From Clostridia bacterium (GTDB lineage Bacteria; UBA6262; WVXT01; JAUXBS01): 6,410 nt of DNA. The notes beneath the pieces are model-generated. The model did no database searches. It was not told the origin of the DNA and worked only from the letters and a program-made list of their open reading frames with translations. The stretch is taken from NCBI GenBank assembly GCA_030619245.1, contig JAUXBS010000071.1, forward strand, positions 1-6,410, given 5' to 3'. Both the position numbers and the translations under genes were made by a program. Every line of letters begins with the position of its first letter. Position 1 is the stretch's first letter. Below, piece after piece: positions 1 through 5,778 of this stretch.

Positions 1-2
1 CA

Positions 3-656
3 AAAACAAGAATAACCAGGGATTACATCAAAGCGATGGAGGAGGACAGGTATGATGTTTTTCCTGCTGAGGTATATCTTTTAAACTTTGTAAGAAAATA
101 CAGTGAATACCTTTGCCTTGATACGGATGCCATTGTTCATGAAGTGAAAAACAGTTGTAGTTCGGTTGAATCCCAGCATCCAGGGATATTCATTAATATA
201 CTGCCCGGGGTAAAGAAAAAAGATAAAGGGAAAAGAGCCGGTATTATAGTTACCCTGTTAATGGCCTTGATTGCTGCAGGGTGGATTACATATTTATACG
301 ACAGGTTTTTTGATTTACAGAATATCCCGAAAGCTGCAAGTACTTCAGTATTGGCGGGGGAGACATCTGCGGTTGCGGAGGATGGTGTAAGAATCAGGTT
401 AAAGGTTAAGGATAAAACCTGGATAAAAATAGTACAGGATGGAAAACTGCTAATCGAGAAAAACTTATTTGCCGGGCATGAAAGGGAAATCGAGGCAGTT
501 GAGGAATTAAGGATAAGGATAGGGAATGTTTATGGTGTTGATTTGTGGCAGGGAAAGGAAAAAGTTGACATAATTACCGGTAATAGAGGAGATGTCAACG
601 AGATAGTTTTTAAGAGAAAAGGTCAATATTACAAATGGAAAACATTAAACCTATAA
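3..656 (+). CDS. RodZ-like HTH/membrane protein, 5' end outside window
   Basis: This is the C-terminal part of a RodZ/YmfM-type protein, a single-pass inner-membrane protein that in characterised bacteria links the MreB cytoskeleton to the cell-wall elongation machinery. The frame is open from the window edge, so the ATG at 36 is only an internal methionine: the residues before it (ITRDYIKAMEEDRYDVFP) match the second half of the RodZ HTH (the usual 'YLxALEEGDFDxLP' stretch), followed by VYLLNFVRKYSEYLCLD. Counting from the first visible codon, the HTH remnant covers about residues 1-42, a basic linker (KKKDKGKR) precedes a membrane helix at about 79-100, and a DUF4115-like beta-rich periplasmic domain follows at about 129-206. 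About 40 N-terminal residues are probably missing. Its end overlaps the next gene by 22 bp. Family membership is recognised from the HTH pattern and architecture; a role in cell shape is inferred. Confidence 0.8.
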   Translation, partial: KTRITRDYIKAMEEDRYDVFPAEVYLLNFVRKYSEYLCLDTDAIVHEVKNSCSSVESQHPGIFINILPGVKKKDKGKRAGIIVTLLMALIAAGWITYLYDRFFDLQNIPKAASTSVLAGETSAVAEDGVRIRLKVKDKTWIKIVQDGKLLIEKNLFAGHEREIEAVEELRIRIGNVYGVDLWQGKEKVDIITGNRGDVNEIVFKRKGQYYKWKTLNL

Positions 657-1237
657 ATACAGTTATTTACCTGAGAATGATATTTATACCTTTTTTTGTG
701 ATGTTCCTGCTCATGGATAATGTGTATGCCAGGCTGATTGCGCTCCTTATCTTTGTTACGGAATGCGGTATTGATATTTATGAAAATCATATTAGTGTTA
801 CCAGTTATAATGCAAACACAGGGGGGATTCTGTCGGTTCTTATTGATAAACTGATGATTTCGTTGGCATTTATTTGTTTTGCAGGCATGAAAACCCTGAG
901 TATACCTGTATGGATGGTGATACCGATTGTATTGAATGAATATGTTACTTCCGGCTTGAAGAACATTGCGGCTTCCAGGAAAGACAATATTTCAATAAGA
1001 ACTAATCCAAAGTCAAGGTTTGTTCCCAAGGGGGGTATAATAATCATATTGACGCTCCTGGCGGTCATTAGCATAATAGAAAATGCCCCGGCTTTGTCAA
1101 TTACGGATGCAAACAAGTTTTTATTTGAAGCTGTGCCTTACTGGGTAACTCTTGTTATAGCAGGTTTCAGCGCGGCTTCCGGGGTAAACTGTGTCATAAG
1201 AAATATAAAAGTTCTCAAGGAGGAGAAAAATGGATAA
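635..1237 (+). CDS. PgsA-family (CDP-alcohol phosphotransferase) membrane protein with degenerate active site
   Basis: PgsA makes phosphatidylglycerophosphate from CDP-diacylglycerol and glycerol-3-phosphate in the inner membrane. The fold is recognisable: an N-terminal INTVIYLRMIFIPFF like the family's LPNxLTxxRIxxIP start, about five or six hydrophobic segments, and a NEYVTSGLKNIAAS stretch like the family's RExxVSGLRxxAA. Length (200 aa) is normal. However, the signature D-x2-D-G-x2-A-R-x8/9-G-x3-D-x3-D is largely lost. In its place stand T42-E43-C-G-I46-D47-I-Y-E50-N51, then G63-x3-S67-x3-D71, so only the last Asp and the preceding Gly are clearly kept. Enzymatic activity as PgsA is therefore doubtful; it could be an inactive paralogue with a structural or regulatory role. 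The start fits the family N-terminus and overlaps the rodZ-like gene by 22 bp; the nearest AGG lies 12 bases upstream, so coupling is likely. Family assignment is firm, function uncertain. Confidence 0.72.
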   Translation: MENIKPINTVIYLRMIFIPFFVMFLLMDNVYARLIALLIFVTECGIDIYENHISVTSYNANTGGILSVLIDKLMISLAFICFAGMKTLSIPVWMVIPIVLNEYVTSGLKNIAASRKDNISIRTNPKSRFVPKGGIIIILTLLAVISIIENAPALSITDANKFLFEAVPYWVTLVIAGFSAASGVNCVIRNIKVLKEEKNG

Positions 1238-1982
1238 TGAGAATGGTTTGAAACCGGTTTACCTTGAGGCGCTTGACCTTGATGATGCCTGGTTTCAATG
1301 CCTTAATGCTATTCTTGAGAAGGGGCATGTTTACAATATTAGCAGGGGCAGTTATGAAGGACAGAGAAGACTGGAGTTTGATTTCATTACTGTCAGGGTA
1401 AAAAATCCAGCCAATCAGATAATCCCCATTATTCCCGAGGGTATGTCCATATCGCCCCCCACATCTATGGAATACGTGAATGAATACCTGAGTTATTTAT
1501 TGACGGGTAATAAAACCAAAACAGAAGAATATACGTACGGTGAAAGGCTGGTAGACGCAAAGGTCAGGGTGAAGGAGACAAAAGATGGTAAGGAAATGAC
1601 TAAAGAACTGCGGCTTGAAGTGAACCAGGTGCAGGAGGTCATAAATATTTACAAAAAACAGGGGTTTGGCACCAACCAGGCGATTATGGAAATAGGAATG
1701 CCTTCGGATATAAAATTAAAGGACCCTCCGTGTTTACGGCTTATAGATACGAGGGTAAGGTATGGCAAACTGCATTTTATAATTTATTTCAGGTCCTGGG
1801 ACCTGTGGGGAGGGTTTCCGTCAAATCTTGGCGGGCTACAGCTTGTAAAACAGTTCATGGCAAACGAAATAGGCGTTGAGGACGGCGAGATGATACTTAT
1901 CAGTAAGGGCTTGCACCTTTATGAATATACGTGGGAATTGGCGAAACAAAGGACAGGGAAATTAGATAAAGAGATAAAATAA
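1230..1982 (+). CDS. thyA: Thymidylate synthase, methanogen/archaeal type
   Basis: Predicted to methylate dUMP to dTMP with a methylene-tetrahydropterin or folate donor in the cytosol. The active-site positions fall at the same spacing as in E. coli ThyA (C146, R166, S167, D169, N177, H207, Y209): C168 in DPPCLR, R188-S189-x-D191 in YFRSWDLWGGFP, N199 and H229-L-Y231. The Asn equivalent of N177 argues for dUMP rather than dCMP as substrate. Canonical bacterial residues H147, D205 and N211 become L169, G227 and Y233. Stretches such as GTNQAIMEIG, PPCLRLIDTRVRYGKLHF and FRSWDLWGGFPSNLGGLQL are typical of the archaeal/methanogen subfamily. A strong AAGGAGG at 1217-1223 sits six bases before the ATG; the gene overlaps the pgsA-like stop by 8 bp and its own TAA abuts the next ATG. 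At 250 aa it is slightly longer than archaeal relatives. dCMP hydroxymethylase is an unlikely alternative. Confidence 0.88.
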   Translation: MDNENGLKPVYLEALDLDDAWFQCLNAILEKGHVYNISRGSYEGQRRLEFDFITVRVKNPANQIIPIIPEGMSISPPTSMEYVNEYLSYLLTGNKTKTEEYTYGERLVDAKVRVKETKDGKEMTKELRLEVNQVQEVINIYKKQGFGTNQAIMEIGMPSDIKLKDPPCLRLIDTRVRYGKLHFIIYFRSWDLWGGFPSNLGGLQLVKQFMANEIGVEDGEMILISKGLHLYEYTWELAKQRTGKLDKEIK

Positions 1983-2456
1983 ATGAAAAAGAAAATTGAT
2001 AACAAAGAGTTGGTAAAACTTCTGGCTACAGGATTCTATACGGGTTATTCGCCATTTGCCCCGGGGACAGTAGGAACGGTTCTTGCGATGCTGTTTTACC
2101 TGATATTGCCGGTAAATGCGGCATTTTACTGGATTTTACTAATTGCGCTGGCTATCGGGGGGACCATATTAAGCGGTGAAGCTGAGAAAATATTCGGGGT
2201 AAAGGATTCATCATGCATAGTGATAGATGAAATATGCGGGTACTTTATAACCATGGCGTTCCTGCCAAAAAGCCTGCCTTTCATGTTGCTTGGTTTTGCG
2301 GTATTCAGGTTTCTGGATATAGTGAAGTTTCCGTTTATAAGAAAATTAGAGAATATCAATGGCGGCCCGGGAATCATGCTTGATGATATAGTTGCCGGAA
2401 TGATAGGAAGCGTAATACTTCATGTAATAAATGTCCTTGACATAATTATTGTTTAA
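1983..2456 (+). CDS. pgpA: Phosphatidylglycerophosphatase A
   Basis: Removes the terminal phosphate of phosphatidylglycerophosphate to give phosphatidylglycerol, the step after PgsA, at the inner membrane. PF04608-type features are in order: GYSPFAPGTVGT at 21-32, VKDSSCIVIDEICG at 73-86 with the acidic pair D82-E83, FRFLDIVKFPFIRKLE at 109-123 (family FRxFDxxKPxPI) and GGPGIMLDDIVAG at 127-139 with D134-D135. Hydrophobic helices lie near 33-42, 47-63, 86-108 and 137-156. Length (157 aa) is normal. Minor deviations are FD to LD (111-112) and KP to KF (115-116). Its ATG directly follows the thyA stop and has only a poor ribosome-binding site, so translation probably depends on re-initiation after thyA. 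Pairing with a pgsA homologue two genes upstream supports a phospholipid cluster. Confidence 0.9.
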   Translation: MKKKIDNKELVKLLATGFYTGYSPFAPGTVGTVLAMLFYLILPVNAAFYWILLIALAIGGTILSGEAEKIFGVKDSSCIVIDEICGYFITMAFLPKSLPFMLLGFAVFRFLDIVKFPFIRKLENINGGPGIMLDDIVAGMIGSVILHVINVLDIIIV

Positions 2457-2467
2457 ATTAGTGTTAT
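2437..2467 (+). promoter_or_regulatory. Possible recA promoter inside the 3' end of pgpA
   Basis: A perfect TTGACA lies at 2437-2442. The best -10 candidate near the accepted distance is TGTTAT at 2462-2467 with a 19-bp spacer; TATATT at 2465-2470 would need 22 bp. The AT-rich stretch between pgpA and recA could allow recA to be expressed apart from the upstream operon. No LexA box of the CTGT-N8-ACAG or GAAC-N4-GTTC kind is visible in the 2420-2486 interval. Confidence 0.3.
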
Positions 2468-2486
2468 ATTTCGGAAAGGAGTTGAA

Positions 2487-3515
2487 ATGGTTAAGACAGA
2501 TTCAAAGGACCCAAAGATTGAAAAGGAAAAAGCGGAGAAGACAAAAGCGCTTGACCTGGCGCTTACACAGATTGAAAAACAGTATGGCAAAGGCGCAATA
2601 ATGAAGTTAGGTGATGACCACTATAAAACCATGGTTTCAGCAATACCAACCGGTGCGTTATCGCTTGATATAGCGATCGGAGTGGGTGGCTTGCCGAGGG
2701 GCAGGGTTGTAGAGATATTTGGCCCTGAAGGCGGGGGTAAGACAACTCTTTCCCTGCAGATAATCGCAAATGCGCAGAAGCAGGGCGGGCAGGCGGCTTT
2801 CATCGATGCGGAACACGCAATGGACCCGATTTACGCAAAAAAACTCGGTGTTGATGTGGATAACCTTTATATATCACAGCCGGACAGCGGTGAACAGGCG
2901 CTTGAGATAACCGAAACGCTCATCCGGAGCGGCGCGCTTGACGTTATAGTAATAGACAGTGTTGCGGCGCTTGTGCCCCAGGCGGAGATAGAGGGGGAAA
3001 TGGGTGACCATCAGATGGGACTGCAGGCGCGGCTCATGTCAAAGGCGTTGAGGAAAATTACCGGTTGTGTTTCAAAATCAAAAACATGCACGATATTTAT
3101 TAACCAGATAAGGGAAAAGATAGGCATAATGTTCGGCAACCCCGAGGTAACAACAGGAGGCCGCGCGCTTAAATTTTATTCATCGGTAAGGCTTGACATA
3201 CGCAGAATAGGAGCCATAAAATCGGGAAACGATATTATCGGGAACAGGGTAAGGGTTAAGGTTGTCAAGAACAAGGTCGCCCCGCCCTTCCGCCAGACGG
3301 AATTTGATATGTTATATAATATCGGTATCAGCAGGGAAGGCAGTATAGTCGACCTGGCGGTTACGAATGAATTGATTGAAAAGAGCGGAACGTGGTTCTC
3401 TTATAATGGCGAAAGAATAGGGCAGGGCAGGGATAATGCGGTTAATTATTTAAAAGAAAATCCCAAAATCGCAAATGACCTTGAGAAAAACATCCGCGCA
3501 AATTTAAAACAATAA
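2487..3515 (+). CDS. recA: Recombinase RecA
   Basis: ATP-dependent strand-exchange protein that forms filaments on single-stranded DNA for homologous recombination and stimulates LexA-type autocleavage. The whole core is present: N-terminal [23 protein letters not shown], Walker [10 protein letters not shown] at 79-87 (K85), [10 protein letters not shown] at 105-113, Walker [13 protein letters not shown] at 153-164, loop L1 region [14 protein letters not shown] at 169-182, and the [32 protein letters not shown]2 segment at about 206-235. Walker A reads EGGGK rather than the common ESSGK. The C-terminus ends in IRANLKQ and lacks the acidic tail of E. coli RecA, giving 342 aa. The ATG has GGAAAGGAG at 2473-2481, five bases upstream, which supports this start. 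No recX or rny homologue follows within the window. Confidence 0.98.
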   Translation: MVKTDSKDPKIEKEKAEKTKALDLALTQIEKQYGKGAIMKLGDDHYKTMVSAIPTGALSLDIAIGVGGLPRGRVVEIFGPEGGGKTTLSLQIIANAQKQGGQAAFIDAEHAMDPIYAKKLGVDVDNLYISQPDSGEQALEITETLIRSGALDVIVIDSVAALVPQAEIEGEMGDHQMGLQARLMSKALRKITGCVSKSKTCTIFINQIREKIGIMFGNPEVTTGGRALKFYSSVRLDIRRIGAIKSGNDIIGNRVRVKVVKNKVAPPFRQTEFDMLYNIGISREGSIVDLAVTNELIEKSGTWFSYNGERIGQGRDNAVNYLKENPKIANDLEKNIRANLKQ

Positions 3516-3535
3516 AGCGTTGGAATAGAGAAAAT

Positions 3536-4162
3536 ATGCCTATAGAAATAAAGAGGTTTGAAGTCGGGCCTGTTATTACAAACTGTTACATAGTGTATAA
3601 TGAACGCTCTTCAGAATGCATTATAATAGACCCCGGAGCGGAACCGGAGAAGATTCTGGGGTTTATTTCGGATAATAAACTAAATCCGAAGTATATTATA
3701 AATACACACGGGCACCCGGACCATATCGGGGCAAATAAGGAAATAAAGAAAACATATCCCGGGGTCCCAATCTGCGTGCACAGGGATGATGCAATGCTTT
3801 TAACGGAAAAACAGGCTGTGCTTACGGTGTTTTTCGGGATGAAGTACGGTTCTCCGCCGGCGGACAGGCTGCTGGAAGAGGGGGACGAGCTTGAGATAAC
3901 AGATTTAAAACTAAGGGTCATACATACGCCGGGGCATACCCCCGGAGGAATTTCATTGTTAGACGATAAGTTCATATTTACGGGTGACCTGATATTTTAC
4001 GATTCCGTGGGGCGCAGCGACCTTCCGGGTGGAAATGCCGAGGAGTTAATTGATTCCATAAAAAAGAAAATACTCGTACTTGACGGGAAGATAACCATTT
4101 ACCCGGGGCATGGGATACATACTACAATAGAAAGAGAACACGCCGAGAATCCGTTCTTGTAG
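3536..4162 (+). CDS. Metallo-beta-lactamase-fold hydrolase (glyoxalase II/YcbL-like)
   Basis: Cytosolic metal-dependent hydrolase of the glyoxalase-II-like branch of the MBL fold. All expected ligands are visible: T-H58-G-H60-P-D62-H63, H134 in HTPGH, D151 in FTGDLIF and H192 in YPGHG. The stretch SVGRSDLPGG (157-166) is typical of YcbL-like proteins and hydroxyacylglutathione-hydrolase relatives. Length (208 aa) fits the short, single-domain group that lacks the C-terminal glutathione-binding helices of true GloB, so a glutathione thioester substrate is unlikely; the real substrate is unknown. It starts 20 bp after recA with only a weak TAGAG (3525-3529) upstream, so it probably belongs to the recA transcript. 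Fold and metal centre are certain, substrate is not. Confidence 0.88.
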   Translation: MPIEIKRFEVGPVITNCYIVYNERSSECIIIDPGAEPEKILGFISDNKLNPKYIINTHGHPDHIGANKEIKKTYPGVPICVHRDDAMLLTEKQAVLTVFFGMKYGSPPADRLLEEGDELEITDLKLRVIHTPGHTPGGISLLDDKFIFTGDLIFYDSVGRSDLPGGNAEELIDSIKKKILVLDGKITIYPGHGIHTTIEREHAENPFL

Positions 4163-4182
4163 GGGTCAGGGCCTGGCCGGTT

Positions 4183-4791
4183 ATGATTATGATAAAAGCG
4201 ATTATATTTGATTATGGAAATGTAATAGAAAAGATAAATGATGACATGTTCCTGAGGAGCATTTCAGGCCGTGCCGGTAAATCCGTTATTGAACTAAGGG
4301 ACCTGATATATAATTCAGACCTGCCTGAAAGGTACGAAAGCGGGTTGGTGTCTTCCGGTGAATTTTACCAGGAAGTCGTTAAAAGATGCAATATGTCAAT
4401 GTCTATACCTGATTTCATTGATGCTTACACGAGTGTAAATACCCCGATAGAAACTACGATTGAACTAATCAGGAAATTAAAGAAGAAATACAAGCTGGCC
4501 ATGCTTTCAAATACAAGCGAGTGGGATTATGAAAGAATAATAATGAAGTCTGAAATATTTAAGTTGTTTGACGCCGTTACGGTATCGTTCAAGGTAAAAT
4601 TAATGAAACCGGACAGGGCAATATATGATGATGTTATTAAAAAACTCAGGGTTAAGCCAGCTGAATGCGCGTATGTGGATGACCTGCGGGAGTACGTTGA
4701 CGGAGCCGTTAAAGCAGGGGCTAACGGAATACGATACACGTCATATAATGTTTTAATAAAATCATTAAAAAAACTAAAGGTAAATATATAA
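4183..4791 (+). CDS. HAD-superfamily phosphatase-like hydrolase (YihX-like)
   Basis: HAD-like hydrolase of subfamily IA, probably a small-molecule phosphatase. Motif I is FDYGNV with nucleophile D10; motif II is LSNTS with S109; motif III is K142 in MKPD; motif IV is YVDDLREYVDGA with D166-D167. A helical cap of about 80 residues lies between motifs I and II. The second Asp of the usual D-x-D is Gly (G12), as in the D-x-G-N-V group that includes the E. coli glucose-1-phosphatase YihX, so the standard general acid is missing or replaced. The ATG at 4183 and the one at 4189 (MIMIK) are both possible and neither has a clear Shine-Dalgarno sequence. It begins 20 bp after the MBL gene and its stop touches the 10-bp repeats at 4791. 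Substrate unknown. Confidence 0.83.
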   Translation: MIMIKAIIFDYGNVIEKINDDMFLRSISGRAGKSVIELRDLIYNSDLPERYESGLVSSGEFYQEVVKRCNMSMSIPDFIDAYTSVNTPIETTIELIRKLKKKYKLAMLSNTSEWDYERIIMKSEIFKLFDAVTVSFKVKLMKPDRAIYDDVIKKLRVKPAECAYVDDLREYVDGAVKAGANGIRYTSYNVLIKSLKKLKVNI

Positions 4792-4834
4792 CACCATTCC
4801 ATACCATTCTATACCAATCCATACCATTCTATAC
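4791..4834. repeat. Four 10-bp tandem units, consensus AYACCATTCY
   Basis: The units are ACACCATTCC (4791-4800), ATACCATTCT (4801-4810), ATACCAATCC (4811-4820) and ATACCATTCT (4821-4830), followed by ATAC at 4831-4834 directly before the TTGACA box. ATAC recurs at 4801, 4811, 4821, 4831 and 4841, exactly 10 bp apart, so every copy faces nearly the same side of the helix. Position just upstream of a consensus promoter suggests binding sites for the HTH protein encoded next, or an upstream activating element. The role is inferred; the periodicity is directly visible. Confidence 0.85.
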
Positions 4835-4863
4835 TTGACAATACTTGTATAATAGTGTATAAT
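4835..4863 (+). promoter_or_regulatory. Consensus sigma-70 promoter of the HTH-PIN module
   Basis: The -35 box TTGACA (4835-4840) and -10 box TATAAT (4858-4863) both match consensus perfectly with the ideal 17-bp spacer, so transcription should start near 4870, about 20 bp before the HTH gene. A second TATAAT at 4848-4853 lies too close to the -35 to pair with it. ATACTTGTAT (4841-4850, ATAC-TT-GTAT) and TAGT...ACTA around the -10 are small dyads that could serve as operator half-sites. A promoter this strong normally needs repression, as expected for an autoregulated TA operon. Confidence 0.85.
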
Positions 4864-4891
4864 CATACTAAACAAACACAGGGAGGTTATT

Positions 4892-5251
4892 ATGAACAGG
4901 TCTTCAGCTATACTGAAGGAAAAAACACTGCCGGCAATAATAGATATTAATGAACTTGCAGAATACCTTGGAATCAGTCCGGTAACAGCGGTAAAAAAAG
5001 CAGAGAAAGGGAAAATTCCCGGATTTAAAATCGGCAGGCTCTGGAGATTCCGTACAAGTTCTATAGAAAAATGGATAATCGAGCAGGAAGAACTGGAATA
5101 TTTCAGGAAAATATCATTTACGGAACAGGTGGATTTTGTAGGGGTAAAAATAAGAAAAGGTTTTGAGAAAGCAGGTTACAACCGCAAGAATATCCCTGAT
5201 TTGATTGCCGGAGTACGGAGTGAAAAACGCAGGGGACGCAAAATTGATTGA
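4892..5251 (+). CDS. Excisionase-type HTH DNA-binding protein, probable antitoxin of the PIN module
   Basis: A MerR/excisionase-like helix-turn-helix (HTH_17 type) spans about residues 18-62: IDINELAEYLGISPVTAVKKAEKGKIPGFKIGRLWRF, then SIEKWIIEQE. The remaining C-terminal ~50 residues are polar and basic (IRKGFEKAGYNRKNIPDLIAGVRSEKRRGRKID) with no known fold, as expected for an antitoxin tail that wraps a toxin. The ATG has GGGAGG at 4881-4886, five bases upstream, and follows a consensus promoter. The gene overlaps the PIN-domain gene, the usual antitoxin-first layout. It probably neutralises the PIN nuclease and represses its own promoter, with the 10-bp repeats or the dyads around the -10 as possible targets. 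A stand-alone regulator is the alternative. The HTH call is firm; the antitoxin role comes from context. Confidence 0.8.
   Translation: MNRSSAILKEKTLPAIIDINELAEYLGISPVTAVKKAEKGKIPGFKIGRLWRFRTSSIEKWIIEQEELEYFRKISFTEQVDFVGVKIRKGFEKAGYNRKNIPDLIAGVRSEKRRGRKID
5231..5236 (+). promoter_or_regulatory. Ribosome-binding site favouring TTG start of PIN toxin
   Basis: AGGGGA lies seven bases before a TTG at 5244 that begins the PIN core as M-IDVILDTNV, the usual family N-terminus. A competing GGAG at 5210-5213 lies six bases before an in-frame GTG at 5220, and a TTG at 5205 has no clear site. Confidence 0.5.
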
Positions 5252-5648
5252 CGTTATACTTGATACTAACGTAATAATTTCCGGTATGGGCTGGGGGGGT
5301 ACCCCGGGTAAAATCATTGAACTCTGGAAGAAGGGGAAAATAAAGATGTGTATTTCCGCGGAAATACTTGAAGAATACCTTGAAGTCCTCCAGCGCGGCA
5401 TAAAGCCCCCCAAAGATTATCAGTGGTTCATACGGTTACTGGAACAGAGTAGAAACACCAAAATAATTAAACCGGTAAAACATTTTAAAATAATAAAAGA
5501 AGACCCCGACGACAACATATTTCTGGACTGCGCAGTAGCAGGAAAGGTAAAATACATAATATCAGGTGACAGGCATCTTCTTGATTTAAAACTATTTAAG
5601 GGAACCAAAATAATGGAGCCTGATGAATTCCTGAGAAAACTTTTATAA
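5244..5648 (+). CDS. PIN-domain toxin (TA system toxin component, COG1569-like family)
   Basis: PIN domains are Mg2+-dependent ribonucleases; TA members usually cleave RNA to stop growth. Numbering from TTG 5244: the N-terminal DTN is D7-T8-N9 in VILDTNVIISG, ISAEILEEYLEVL carries E44, KEDPDDNIFLDCAVAG carries D90 and D95, and IISGDRHLL carries D109, so the acidic metal-binding set is complete. The stretches DTNVIISG and SGDRHLLDL are typical of the 'putative TA system toxin component, PIN family'. No in-frame ATG exists near the start. TTG 5244 fits the family N-terminus and gives an 8-bp overlap with the upstream HTH gene; GTG 5220 (142 aa) and TTG 5205 (147 aa) are alternatives. A non-ATG start plus overlap would keep toxin output low and coupled to antitoxin translation. 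RNA target unknown. Confidence 0.87.
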   Translation: MIDVILDTNVIISGMGWGGTPGKIIELWKKGKIKMCISAEILEEYLEVLQRGIKPPKDYQWFIRLLEQSRNTKIIKPVKHFKIIKEDPDDNIFLDCAVAGKVKYIISGDRHLLDLKLFKGTKIMEPDEFLRKLL

Positions 5649-5710
5649 GATTTCTCAGCGTACAGCATGCGTCAATTGCAGAATACATTATTGTTTGATT
5701 GAGTGAATTA

Positions 5711-5730
5711 CCCCACCTGGAAGGGTGGGG
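5711..5730. repeat. GC-rich hairpin 1 of the intergenic structured block
   Basis: CCCCACC (5711-5717) pairs perfectly with GGTGGGG (5724-5730) around the six-base loop TGGAAG. No T-run follows, so it is not a classical intrinsic terminator by itself. It opens a run of three hairpins in the gap between the two TA modules. Confidence 0.75.
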
Positions 5731-5733
5731 GTG

Positions 5734-5765
5734 AGAGCAATGACTCGCGAAGCGGGTCGGGCTCT
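5734..5765. ncRNA. Possible structured RNA core: two-tier hairpin with GCGAAGC tip
   Basis: An inner stem pairs GACTCGC (5742-5748) with GCGGGTC (5752-5758), seven pairs including one G-U, closed by a GAA loop; the tip GCGAAGC is a well-known very stable mini-hairpin. An outer stem pairs AGAGC (5734-5738) with GCTCT (5761-5765), and GGG (5729-5731) can add CCC (5767-5769). The nested design suggests a folded RNA or a palindromic mobile-element end rather than random sequence. No RNA family is recognised with confidence, and transcription is not demonstrated. Confidence 0.4.
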
Positions 5766-5778
5766 GCCCAAATAATAG

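Noticed and set aside
36..38. ATG at 36 as the true start of the RodZ-like gene
   Set aside because: The frame stays open to the window edge and the residues before it continue the RodZ HTH pattern, so the gene starts outside the window.
805..1116. Open frame of 103 codons on the minus strand within the pgsA-like gene
   Set aside because: It lies wholly inside a recognisable plus-strand family member and shows no domain or ribosome-binding site; it is a shadow of the hydrophobic coding sequence.
3586..3975. Minus-strand open frame of 129 codons in the MBL hydrolase gene
   Set aside because: Ser/Pro-rich low-complexity translation opposite a gene with all metal ligands conserved; a shadow frame.
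4164..4178. 15-base near-palindrome GGTCAGG-G-CCTGGCC between the MBL and HAD genes
   Set aside because: It cannot fold as a hairpin with a one-base loop, has no T-run, and is too short to call an operator without recurrence.
4791..4834. Short tandem repeats as a CRISPR array
   Set aside because: Units are 10 bp, contiguous and without spacers, and no cas genes are present.
4848..4853. TATAAT at 4848-4853 as the -10 box for TTGACA 4835-4840
   Set aside because: The spacer would be only 7 bp; the second TATAAT at 4858 gives the ideal 17 bp.
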